A stretch of 64,000 nt of DNA. Origin: Prototheca cutis. Taxonomy: Eukaryota; Chlorophyta; Trebouxiophyceae; Chlorellales; Chlorellaceae. The position numbers and the translations under genes are program-made. The notes under the pieces are model-generated. The model worked only from the letters and a program-made list of their open reading frames with translations, had not been told where the DNA came from and searched no databases. The stretch covers positions 1,288,871-1,352,870 of the forward strand of contig BCIH01000001.1 of NCBI GenBank assembly GCA_002897115.2, in the 5' to 3' direction. Shown one piece after another: positions 23,852 through 35,012 of this stretch (the first letter of the stretch is position 1; every line of letters begins with the position of its first letter).

Positions 23852-26800
23852 TCAGAACCCGTATATCAGTGAGATGATGTAAGATATGAGCGTGACGAGG
23901 ATGAGGATGATGACCAACGCCACGGGGCCTCTCTGGTCGTCATAGCGAACCTGCGAGGGGATTTTTGGGAGGGTTTTTGTCGGAAGAGGAAAACGCAAAA
24001 ATCCCTGCCCATCATTGGCAGACCGGTGCAGGTGTGGAGTCACGCAGTACCTGCCCAGAATATTATTGAGTCCCCCCCCCCCCCCCCCAAAAAAAAACCA
24101 ACAAAACCCTACAAAAAAGGGAAAGGCACAGACAAAAGAAAAGGAGGAAGTCCACATACCGTCTCCCGGCGCATGATCTGGATCGTCCGCTTCTTGTACA
24201 TGAACAACGCATACGCCATGAACAGGATCGCGACGGGCGCAATGATCGCCCCGGAAATCTGTCGGTGTGCAGGTTTGGATTGGTTAGTCAGCTTTTTGTC
24301 GAGGGAGTGGGATTTTGGGAGACAGTCTGGCCACACTCATGGCCCAACAGCTTGCCCATGCCATGGCACATACCATGGCAAGCCATACCCCACAAAAAGA
24401 GCTGTGGAAACTGTCGTAGAAAACGCTCAAGCACACATCACTTTTGTACCTTTGAAGCGAAGCATTGACCCGATGTGCATGCGGTCTCGCCAGCTGCGGT
24501 GGTGGCACCTGGGCTGGCGCCCGCGGAGGAGATGACACCACCGCTCAGCAGGCTCAGCGCGGTGAGCATGACCAGCACTGAGATCTGCAGCCACGCGAGG
24601 AAGGTGCGCTCGTTGGCAAAAAAGGTCTTTGGCTCCACACGCGTCCGTACCAGTGACTTGGCACGTGACACGGGCGCGGGAGGTCCGCCATCGGCCGACG
24701 CGCTGCCGTCCTTCCCACCTCCGAGGCCCTTGAGTTCGCTCAACGACCCCAGCAGCGTCCGCCCGGCTTCCAGGTCCCTCCTGCTGTCGTCCGGCGTGGC
24801 GATGGCGGCCAACGGCTTGGTGGCGGCTCGCTGGTGGCAGGCGCCGTGATCCGAGGATGAGGAGCTGCGCTGCAGCGCCAGGTCAGCAGGGTTGTCGGGG
24901 CTGGGCGTGCAGTCGCGGCGACTGAGCGGAAGCTGGGAGTACACGCCCACGTGGGAGCCGGGTTTGACCCCTGGCCCGGCTTCCAGGCCGAGCGGCGCGG
25001 CATAAACAGGCCACGCCGTGCCCGGAGACCCCGTGCGTCGTTCGGGGGAGGCCTCTTCCAGCACGGGTGGCGTGTCGGGCCCACCGGCGGGACCACAAAA
25101 CCGGCCGGGCGTGGACTCTCCACACGACTGCACCAGCATGGGGGGCGGCACGGGCGATGCCGCAGCAGTGCCAGGCACCAGCCCTCCGGCGACCGACGTG
25201 AACCTCACCGCAGGCACCGGCGTGAATGCCGCCAGGCCTGCACCTGCGGCCTCGACGCCCGCATAGTGCCCGGCTGCGTTCGCGTCACCTCCGGAATGCA
25301 GCGCGACCTGCTGAGGCAGCGATGGTGGCAGGGTTGCCGATGTGTGCGCCCCGGTGTCTGTGCCGTTTTCCACTGCCGGTGCGGACTCTGAAGCCGCCGT
25401 TGTCACTGACTGCGCTCCGCCCGGCGTGTGGGCCCGGTGCGCGAGCCGTCTGAACAGCGAGGGTTTCGGCTGGATGCTCGGGTCGGCTTCTTTTTCGGCG
25501 ACGGCAGCTCGTTCCTCGGGCGAGGGGAAGAGCCAGGCCGCTGCGTCTGCGAGCAGGGCATCGCTCTTGTCTGCCATTTCGTCCCACGTGGCCGGGGTCA
25601 TGAGCATGGGGTCTTGCGTGCTGGGGAGGAACCAATGTGGCACGTTTTCGGCGGCGTGCTGGAACATGACGGCCGTGCCGTGGATGTGCTTGCTGAACTT
25701 CTGCACCGCCAGCAGCATCCCTGATTTCAGCAAGGGCTTGATCCACTTGGGGGGCTTGCGCTGGAGCTTGACCTCCACGACGATGTAAGGGAAGTCCACG
25801 ACCTCATCAGCCGGCAGGGTTGCTGCCATGTCGCGGCACCAGTCGCCTGGCAGCCGCGGCGCGCCAACCTCCGAGACCATGCGCAGCTCCACGTCCATGG
25901 AAATCCGAACCGCGGCCGAGTCCGAGGCCTGAAATGCCGTGCGGCGATAAGTCGTGCGCATGAATGGTGTCGCGCCCTGCTCCCCGACCCAGTCCTGCAC
26001 CGCTTCCAGCAATGCCACGTCTTCGGGGGATTTTCCTGTTGGGGAAATAGTTTCCCCAGATAAAAACCCCGCCACCTCGCGCTGCTCCAGCGCCGCACGC
26101 TCCTTGGTGCTCAGCTGGTTGGTGATCGCGGCGCGGTGGACCTTGCGCTCCACGAACACCGGCGCGTCGGCGGCGCGCGACCGCGGGCCGTACCAGCGAA
26201 GCCGCACGGCAGTCGCGCCATCCCGCCGCCGCAGCCGCGCATGGTACACGGGCAGGCCCTCGGGATTGTCGAGGTACACGCTGGCAATGTCGGCTGCGTC
26301 GCTGAGCGACGCAGCCGACGCAAGACTCCGGGCCGCGTCGGGATCGGCCTCGCTGAGTCGCTGGCGCTCGCCATAAATGAGCACGGGCAGATGCCGGATC
26401 ACGGCCGCCTTGAACGCGGGCGCGTCCTGGGGCCGCAGCCAAAACTTCCGCGTGACGCGGGTGAACTTTTGGGGCGCAACCCAGCGCCGCGAAAGACTCC
26501 GCAACGCCGCGTCAGCGCCGCCCACGTCNGCCGCCAGCGCGCGCTGAAGCTCCCACGCGTCGCTCAGGGCCACCAGAATAGGTTCCAGCGGTGTGCCACC
26601 CTGCATGCAGCGCATCAGGCACGTGACATAATCCTTTGGAGTTGGAGTGGCGCTAGGTGCGAGGCCAGTTGCCACCGGCCCTGCACTGCTGCGGGAACCG
26701 ACTGCCCCGGCCGCGGCCGTCACGAGCGAAGCCAGCGGTGGGCACGGCCGACGGTCGTAGGCTGCGGCCAACTGCGCCGCGGCGGCCCCGTTGTGCCGTA

Positions 26801-27738
26801 CAAATGCGCACAATGCGACGTAGGCATCTCCTAGAGCGGCGAGGCACTCCGCCACACGCTCCAGTGCCGCCTGCATATCGCCCGCAGCCCCTTGCGGGGC
26901 TCCGCCGCTGGCCAGGCCCTGCAACTCCCCTATGCAGTCCAGCACGCCATTCCAGACCCGATCGGCCTCGGTGGCTATCAGGCATCGCAGCCGCTCTACT
27001 TCGTGGGCAAGTGCCACGACAAAACGAGGCGTCGCCGCGCCCGGTGCGGCACGGCCCGCTGAGAAGAAAGCCAGAGCAGCGTCACCATGGGCGNCGGGGC
27101 TGGCGGGGCTGTCCAGCACGCTCGACCCCAGCTGCGCCACGAGGCTGCTGTACCGCAAATAACTCCCGGCATAGGCGGCCACTGCCTGCAAGTGAAAGTG
27201 GAGTGTCGTGGGTGAGTGTGGGGAACCAGGTGTCCAGTTGACATCGGGAAGGGGGGGGACCCAAGCTGGAGTGCGCATTGGCACACAAGCTAAATGCCAG
27301 GTCGATGGCGCCATGGATTGCAAATATCACAAGCCAGGTCAAGCCATTTCTGACCATCCAGGGAGGCGATGACCCTGCGGTAATGGCGGGGGCCTGGCCG
27401 AGTCACCCCAGGCCCCTGCCCCACAGGCCACGCGCAGCTTAGGGGACAAGCACGGACAGGAAGCCGCCACACAGGGGGAGCCACGCGAGCTCCAAGGTTC
27501 AGCGAACACACATGCAAGATCCTCAAAACGTCATGACAAGATTGTACCGCGCTGCGGGGGCCGCGCAGCCACCTGCGCATACCCTCGGACACCCTGACGC
27601 CCTCCCGTCGCCGGGAACAGAGCGGTGCTCGTCAGACAGGAGCCGCCCTAGAGCCGCCCCTCCCCACTGCAGCTCGATTCTCCCTTCCCATTCCCCGTCT
27701 CATCGACTTACTGGCTCTCCGAGCTGATCGAGCATCAT
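23852..27738 (-). CDS. VTC4: VTC4-like polyphosphate polymerase (SPX-VTC-DUF202)
   Basis: Four exons (27738-27712, 27185-24450, 24258-24160, 23950-23852) give about 986 residues. Exon 1 is only nine codons (MMLDQLGEP); with exon 2 (AVAAYAGSYLRYSSL) it forms an SPX-like start. The central VTC catalytic domain (~250-560) shows FTRVTRKFWL, SVYLDN, VRLRWYG, FVERKVH, YRRTAFQ, RISMDVEL, PYIVVEVKLQ and SKHIHG, i.e. the basic residues and the Glu that line the yeast Vtc4 tunnel. The C-terminus is a three-helix DUF202/VTC1 domain split over three exons (FFANERTFLAWLQISVLVML; APVAILFMAYALFMYKKR; ALVIILILVTLISYIISLIY). VTC makes polyphosphate from ATP and feeds it into acidocalcisomes or vacuoles. A Ser/Pro/Gly-rich linker of about 300 residues separates the catalytic and membrane parts. 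The SPX part lacks the usual lysines (see findings). Confidence 0.9.
24072..24097. repeat. (C)17-(A)9 tract in the last VTC4 intron
   Basis: On the VTC4 sense strand this reads T-run then G-run, between the donor at 24159 and the acceptor at 23951. Confidence 0.85.
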
Positions 27739-29368
27739 GACGGAGGCTGACATGGGACCGTGCCCCTCACCAACCTCCTGCCCTCCAGGGTGCTCGCGTG
27801 GTGCGTAGGTCCGGCTGCCGGCCGCTATCGAATGTCGAGGGAAGATTCAAAAGTCCCCGACTATTCTAGATAGCAGCTTGAAACCTAAACGGGACACGAT
27901 AGGGAGGAGCAATCGGGCCTGGCAGATGAAGAGGTTTCTCTCGTCCAGACCGAAGGGCAGGCAGCCTAACACCAGCATCCCCCCCCGACCAACCTAGATC
28001 GCAATCCAGCACGCCCGCGGAGACGATGACCGTGATGAAGCACTGTAATGAAGCACCATTTCACTTTTTCGGCTTTCGGTCAATGCACGTACATGATCTG
28101 CCGCGTAGCCNAAGTGTTGCTGGAAGGGGGGAAAGCCCCGGGCGTCGATACGTCCGAGAACAGGGAGTTGGGGCGCACGGGAGAGAACCATACCTTCATG
28201 TGCTATGGGAGGGGACGCCGGAGACGTGTATCCCCCTGACGCGCACGCAAGTTCCACTGGATTTCTGATGTGTGGCGGATAGTAGCTGGACTGACATGCA
28301 GTAGAGGCTGAAATGAGCTGTGCGACGACCTGTCGGGCACCGAACTGTACGCTGGCCCCGTGCAGATCGAGAAATTCGCGCGGCCATGGGTTTCCCCAGC
28401 TTGTACGAACGAAATACGTTGTTCATCGGTTACGATCACTTTGCTGGATCCTCGATCCAAGGAACGTTCATACGGACAGGAGGCTGCGGCGGCCGGGCCA
28501 GTGGGACTCAAACCGGGTTCGTCGGTCTGGATCGCCAAGGGTCGCCTCAAGGCACGGGCCAGCAGCATGGATCGGGAACGACTCCTCGGGATAGACATGA
28601 TCACGCATTACCTACGCCATCATGCTCATGGAACAATATTTTGCGTCCAGATTTCAACAGCGAGGTGCAGGTTAATCTCCCCAGTGAACTCGGTGCCGAT
28701 TCCAAGTCGTGTTAGGCCCGGTGACCGGGGGACGGCCCGGGGAATCTCTGGCCCGCAAGATTCCTCCGCACCCTGAAGAATACATCCGGGTCGAGGACTG
28801 GCAAAGAGGGTGCACGACAGACACGCAACAGATTATGGCAGCTCTGTGACCGCTCGCCGATCAGCACGGCCTTCCCGTGGGGAGCCCTACGTGGAAGGGC
28901 AGGCCCAGGGAAGCCCGATGTCCTATGCATAGGATCTTCCCAGTGACCATGGACAGCTGTTAATCAACAAACTTTTCAAAAAGGTGAAAGTGATCAGAAT
29001 TCCAGGACGCTCGACGCCTGCGTGCCTCCCAGTGCGAGGCCCGCAAGAGACTTCCCCCACGCGAGCGGGGACCACGGGGCGGCGCGCATGGCCGTGTGTG
29101 ACACGCGGACCTCATGCAAGCCCGCGTTGCCTCGCTGGTGAGAGCGCTTCGCCGGGGTATCCACTCGGACCGTACGCCCTCGAGCGGTGAGCGAACCCTG
29201 ATGTCGCCACGGCCATGACTGACTGGTGCTCCACTCGGGGATTGGCAGATGGACATGCATGCGTGCGCGGATGGGCGTGTGTTCTCATGCACACATGCCA
29301 CTGCCATGCACGTGTTGCATCTGGGAACAGTGTGCATGTGGCAGTGCATCTGACTGGCCGCAGCATTC
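27739..29368. promoter_or_regulatory. Divergent intergenic region, VTC4 / pseudouridine synthase (1.6 kb)
   Basis: Must carry both promoters. The overlapping ORFs at 28203-28715 on both strands lack family features, and composition here is less GC-biased than in the genes. A non-coding transcript or a fast-evolving gene cannot be excluded. I see no defined motif. Confidence 0.35.
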
Positions 29369-30833
29369 ATGCCCGCAGAAGTTGTCGGCCCATGGCTGAA
29401 GGGATGGGAAGCAGGACCGCCCGTGGAGCTGCCAGGGGATGAGCCCGTCACAGGTCAGCATTTCCTTTGTGGGAGTGCATTTTTTAGGGAGTGAGAGGCC
29501 CTTACATGCTGGAGCTCGCGATCAAGCTCGACTGCGGCAATGGCACGGCCTGGCGTGTGCCCCGGAGCGGGGGACGTTGGGCGAAGCTGCCTGTGTGCGC
29601 AGAGCCGGCCCACATGACGCGCTTTCACTGGCTTTGACATTCCCCGTCGCCCTCTGCACTGCAGCGCTGGCGTGGCTTCGGCGAGGGGGCCCCGTGTTAC
29701 CTGCCGGTCTGCGGCACCGTCTGTTCCGCCAGGAGGTCATCCGTGCGTTTGACCCAGTCACGGGCCGCGTGCGGCGCGTCAAACCTGATGCAATCCTCCC
29801 CCCCGGCACCCGCGTGCTGGTGCCGCGGGCGGAATTGTCACGGATCCAGAAAGGGCGACGGGGCGCATCGACCCCCGGATCACCGGTCGGGGGGCAGCAT
29901 GGCGCGATTCATCCCCACAACCAGTCATCCTTTCTTCCAGCCCGGCTGGCGGCACAGCTGCGCGCCTCCGTGCTGCACGTGGATCCGAGGTTTGTGGCCA
30001 TCAACAAGCCTCCGGGTCTGGCAGCGCAGGACGGGGCCGGCGTGGGACTGAGCCTGGCCGACGTCATTACCCGTCCCGATGTCCTCGGTGCAGCCCCAGG
30101 GACCTCGGCGATACCTGCGTTTGGCCCCGGCGAGCTGCGACTGGTGCATCGCTTGGACCGTGAGACGAGCGGAGCCATGCTGCTCGCCAGGGGGCCCAGC
30201 CCCGCGGCCTGGCTGGGACGCGCCATGCGTGCCGGTGTCGTGGGGCTGACTGCGACGCAAGCAAACGACCGCCGTGGCGCGGAATCGTCGCGCCTGCGCA
30301 GCAGGAATGGTGGCGGTTCCCAGTCGCTGTTGCCGCCACAATCACGGCCAGACACATTGGCGGTTGACAAGCTGTACTGGGCAGTAGTGCAGCTGCAGCC
30401 AGACTGGGCTGACAGCAGCNGAAGCAGGCCCAGGCACTGGCGAAGACCCGGCAAGCTGCCACCCTTGAGCGGCAGTGATGGCCGCGCCACCTGGCGAACC
30501 ATCACAGACTCTGTGCTGCACGGCGGTGCGGAGCTCCCGGCGGCCACCGCGCTGCGCACGCTGTGCATTTCGGAGACGCATGCGCTGCTTGAGTGCCGGC
30601 TGGTCACCGGGCGCCGGCACCAGGTGCGACAGCACTGTGCTTTTGCATTGGNCGTCCCCATCGTCGGCGACCGGCGCTACGGGCCCCGAACGGCGGCCCG
30701 AGGGCCGTTGTTCCTGCACTGCCACCGCCTGACACTGCGCATCCCGGGGGAGCCAGATTGTGTCGTGGACGCGCCGCCGCCCGTCTACTGGACAACTTTT
30801 TTTGAATCACAGGGCTGGCCTGTGCCCAAGTAG
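29369..30833 (+). CDS. RluA/RPUSD-type RNA pseudouridine synthase
   Basis: Two exons (29369-29453, 29665-30833) give about 417 residues. The frame has an S4-like start (LFRQEVIRAFDP, VRRVKPDAILPPGTRVLVP), then VDPRFVAINKPPGL and the catalytic motif LVHRLDRETSGAMLLAR near residue 190, with the invariant Asp. The conserved TGRRHQVRQHCAF and GDRRYG follow. This is the RluA family, closest in layout to mitochondrial RPUSD3/4-like enzymes, which isomerise uridine to pseudouridine in organelle rRNA, tRNA or mRNA. ATG 29369 (MPAEVVGPWLKGWEAG) joins exon 2 in phase; the upstream AUG context was not otherwise tested. A low-complexity insertion (about 235-300) lies between catalytic and RNA-binding blocks. 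N bases occur at 30420 and 30652. The substrate is unknown. Confidence 0.85.
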
Positions 30834-30843
30834 CTTTCTTGAT

Positions 30844-30848
30844 TGTAA
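30844..30848 (+). terminator. TGTAA polyadenylation signal (pseudouridine synthase)
   Basis: TGTAA 11 bases after the stop codon. This is close, but compatible with a short algal 3' UTR. Confidence 0.45.
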
Positions 30849-31280
30849 AGTTTGCTCGAGAGCACAATATTCGGTACACCTATTGCATGATGTCTTCTAT
30901 CCACGGCGCCTTTTGGCACCACAACCGTTGCCAGCTGCTGCATGTGCTGAAAACTCTATGCTCATTCACACTTGATAATCAGTTTAAAAATTAACAGTAG
31001 GGACGGGGGGAGGGGGACAAAATCACTGCAGACAGGAGAGGTTGAAAGCCCACGACATTCACACACCCTAGGCATGAAAAAAGGGAGGCGAGCGCACTCA
31101 AGGGGAGAAGAGAGGGGGACGGTGCCGGCCACTCACCAGCTGTCCATCATTTCAAAGCATCAACTGGTCACAGCAAGCACTCTCTTAAGATGCAGGTCGT
31201 ACTGTACACAGACAGCCATCCCAAGTCATGCTGAATGGGGGCCCCTCAGCAGGAGCACCCCGCAACAGCCCACCGCCAGC
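30849..31280. other. Convergent 3' region
   Basis: Lies between the pseudouridine synthase (+) and BCAT (-) 3' ends. No coding exon or named element seen. Confidence 0.4.
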
Positions 31281-33299
31281 TCAGACAGGGACGCTCCAGG
31301 GATGGTCGACCCGGCCGTACTGGATATCGGTGAGCGTGTGGTGCACGCGCCGTGCAAAGGAGCCATCGCCCGCAGCGCGGAAGACCTCGCCGTTGGCGCG
31401 AACAAGTGCGGAGATGGGCTGCACGATGCAGGCAGTGCCGCAGCCAAAGGCCTCCAGCAGTTGGCCCCTGCTTGCTGCCATGCGAAGTTCGCCGATTGCC
31501 AGGTCACGCTCCGACACGACAACGCCCTCCCAGCCGCGGGCCAGGGCCAGAATGCTGTCGCGCGTCACGCCGGGTAGGATGGTGCCGTTCAACGGCGGCG
31601 TCACCAGCTCCCGCACGCCGGCACCCTGCAAGGCAAGGGGTTTTTTTTTTGGGGGGGGGGGGGGGNAATTAAGTTCTTTTGGGTTGATTAAAAAAGCTCG
31701 AGTGTCCATTTTTTCCCGGTTTGAGCAAAGAAACCAACTGCCAATGCATTGGCCCCGCCTCTAAGCAGACAGACCTTGTCAAGGAGGAACATGATGTTCA
31801 TGGAGCCACACTCCTCAAAGACGGCATCGTCGGCTTCGGCGCCCGGCGACGCAAAGGTGTAGACAACCTGGGGTGTGCCGTGCGCAGCGGCCGCCCTGAC
31901 CTGGGGCTGGATGGTCGGTGCATAGTTGGAGCCGACCTTGGCGTCGCCGACACCCCCGGGCCATGCGCGGCGGTGGACCTCGTCGATGAAAAGTGGGATT
32001 GGCTGCAGGCCCGACGGGAAGTAAGGGCCCACAGGGCACATCACCACTGATACCATACTCCTTGTGGGGCGGTGCACGCCCAGCGTGTGTGCTGCAATTA
32101 TTATTATTATTTTTTATTTTTTTGTGTGTGTGTGGGGGGGTATATGTGAGAATGAGAAGCAGGGAATGGAAGTGGAGAAACGTAAGAAACTGTGGTGCCC
32201 AAGAATGCAGCGACAATCACACCCACAAACTGAACCCCCCACTCCCTCTCTCACAACATACACAAAAAAAGAAGAAAAATTTAAAGCACTGGCTCACAGG
32301 TGGCAAAGGCAAAGGGCCGAATGTACATGGAATAGCCATCCTGACGAGGCACCCACTCCGAGTCCACACGGATGAGTTCCTTCAGGCACTTGAGCATTTC
32401 CTGCAGTGATTTCCATTGGACGTTCCACACATCAGTGAGCCCTTTTGCAGGGTGGCCAGCACCGCCGCTGCGCATGCCCCCACTACAATCAAGACCTCCC
32501 CCCGATCGACTGACGCCCAGACTGACCTCGGGGTCAAATGGCGCGAGCTCGAGGCGTGCGGCGGAGCGCTGCAGACGGGCCATGTTCATGTCTGGGCGGA
32601 ACAGGCGTATGGAGCCATCGACCGCGGCGTAGGCCTTCATGCCCTCGAAGCAGCACAGGCCATAGTGCAGGACGGGCGCGGCCGGGTGGATGCTGATGCT
32701 CTGAAACGGGCTGATGCTGGGGGTGCCCCAGCCCTGCTCCGCCACGTGCTCCACCGCGAACATGTGGTCTGAAAACACAGTGCCGAATTTGATGTCCTGG
32801 GTGTGGGGGTGGGGTTGGGGCTCGGTGGGGAGCCAAGGGGGGGGATGGAGCGTGGCGGTTCATCCGGCAACACAACGGGCCGAGATATGTCGACCGATCG
32901 TGGCCGGCCCGGCCCGAGGTAACTGCCGGGCAACAACAACGAGTGCGGGCTTGCGCGCCGGCCACCCACCACCACTCACCGCCAAGTTCATCTGCACTTG
33001 AGGCACCGAGCGCTCGATGACCAGGTCCGCCGCGCGAAAGGTATCGATCCCATCCTGCGCGCAGGTCGGGCGCAGGGAGGGAGACGGTTGGGCAGAAAAT
33101 GCACACAGGCTACGCTGCCTCCCGACTGCTCAAGCGGCGCCGCCCATCATGCATATACATTGATGACAAGGTGTACCTGGGGCGTGGAGGCTTGCACATG
33201 GGGCTGCGGTGCGGCAGCCGCCTGCCTTCCAGCGGCTGAGAAGGCCCTGGTGCCAGAACGGACACTGGACGCCGCACGACACACTCCACGAGCAAACAT
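31281..33299 (-). CDS. BCAT: Branched-chain amino acid aminotransferase, organelle-targeted
   Basis: Six exons (33299-33177, 33054-32980, 32796-32527, 32400-32298, 32091-31775, 31625-31281) give about 410 residues. The start (MFARGVCRAASSVRSGTR) is Arg/Ala/Ser-rich with no acids, typical of a mitochondrial or plastid transit peptide. Fold-type IV PLP-enzyme signatures follow: FGTVFSDHMF, HYGLCCFEGMKAY, YSMYIRPF, LGVHRPTRSM, the Schiff-base Lys in GDAKVGSNYAPT, ECGSMNIMF (classical E-x-G-T-x-N-x-F) and NGTILPGVTRDSI. It swaps the amino group between Leu/Ile/Val and 2-oxoglutarate, the last step of synthesis or first step of breakdown. Introns are GT-AG. One intron holds a T-run/TG/G-run tract (near 32100-32140) and another T10-G15. 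Direction (plastid synthesis versus mitochondrial breakdown) is not readable. Confidence 0.93.
31641..31665. repeat. (T)10-(G)15 tract in a BCAT intron
   Basis: A T run directly followed by a G run and an N at 31666. It lies just downstream (in plus-strand terms) of the last BCAT exon, i.e. near the intron's 3' end on the sense strand. Confidence 0.9.
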
Positions 33300-33746
33300 T
33301 TTTGTCGACGTCAACCGACGAGTTGATGGAGTGTGCGGATGGGCGAATTGGAGACGGTCTTAGGGATCCAACGGGATCGGAAGACCGCGGTCCCGTGCCG
33401 CGGGCCCAAGGGAATCCCTTACGCGAGCTCCTTGCCCACTGTGGCAGCGATGACTGCCCAGCCCAGAACTGGCCCACGAAAGAAATCTCAAAGATTTGAT
33501 GGCATGGCATCATTGATGCTTTGATGGTCACAAGTGGACGGGCGCCCTTGCGGTCCCCGGACCCGCGCCCGAGAGTGCCGAGACAAGTTTTATTTGAAAG
33601 CCTCGTCAGGGTTTTCAATCTGCGATGAGCGTCAGCTGGGGGATCGCCGCCGGTCGGAGCGGCGCCTGCTTCTCCTCTATCGATGCACTGCTCGATCACG
33701 CCGTCAATGCGATTGTGCAAAGTCATTGTCAGATGCGAGGGGGAGC
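33300..33746. promoter_or_regulatory. Bidirectional promoter region, BCAT / kinesin-14
   Basis: 447 bases between divergent start codons. An open minus-strand frame crosses part of it, but the ATG at 33299 with its transit peptide is the better BCAT start. Confidence 0.45.
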
Positions 33747-34943
33747 ATGGCGGAAACCCCGTCGCCCGAGACACCCCTCGTCCATCGGCTGATGGACAAG
33801 ATTAGGGAGCTGGAACACCAGGTCTACGCCCTGAACGACTCCCNGATCATGGCGTCCAGAAAATCCATGTACGACTTCAAAGACATCGTGAAGCGACCCA
33901 AGGAGATCTTCGACACCGGCCTGGCCTACATGTACGTGGGGAATCGCGGAAAAGGGGACGAGCACACCGGAGCGACAGCTGTGCACCTGCAGTGGGACGT
34001 GCACTGTCGACGGCCCACGCGGTCCGGCAGTGAGCGTACATGCATCTTTCATGCCCTCATGAAGCATAAATGACCGTCAGAAGGCAGAAACGAAGGCCAC
34101 TCTGAGCTTTCCATGGCACCTCTTGCCCTGCAGCTTGGGCGAGGACCTCAGCCTGCTCGGCGAGACAAGCGGCGAGGACGTCGGGGAGCTGGTGTCCGAC
34201 CTGCAGGCCAAGCTGGCAGCAGCCAAGGCAAAGGTGGAGGACGATGCAGTGCACATCCTGCGCCTGACAACGCAGCTGGAGGAGCGCAGTCTCGCGGCCG
34301 AACGGCAGATGTGCGGGGGCAGGGGATGATGGATGGTTCGTTGGGGACCCCCCTCCCCCCAATCGTTATCTCACATTCGAAAGAATCAAAACCGTCTCCC
34401 TCTTCAGTGTGATATCAGGTTTTGATTTTGCATTTGATCCCACAGTGCCGAGCTGGAAGCTGCACACACAGCAGAGATCGAGCAAGTACGCGCGGCCTCA
34501 GCGGCCGAACTGGAGGACCAGGCAAATGAGCGGCTGGCGGAGCGGCGCCAAGGGGCAGAGCTCGCCCTTCAACAAGCCCAGGCAGCCACGGACGCTGCCA
34601 AGAAGCAGGCCGACGATCATGGTCGGACGGCTGAGCGGCTGAACGCCTATGTGGCTGAATTGGAAAGCGCACAAGCAGTGTTGACGCAGGAGCTGGAAGC
34701 CGCAAAGTCCGCGCTGGTGGCCGCGCGGCGGGAGGCTGCTGCGGCCGGCGACGAGACCGATGCACTGCGCACGCAGCGCGGGGCATTGATGCAGGAGCTG
34801 AATGAGACGCGCGCGCGACTGCAGCGTGCCATGTCCAGCGCCGATGAATTCCACGCCCGGTTCCTCCAGGTCCGTGCTGCTGGATGTCTGTTTGTATTCG
34901 GGTGGAACAGATGGATTTACATACCGGCGTGCCAATCCAGCCA

Positions 34944-35012
<69 letters not shown>

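Noticed and set aside
28203..28715. Overlapping ORFs on both strands between VTC4 and the pseudouridine synthase
   Set aside because: No splice structure, no domain, no codon pattern like the neighbours.
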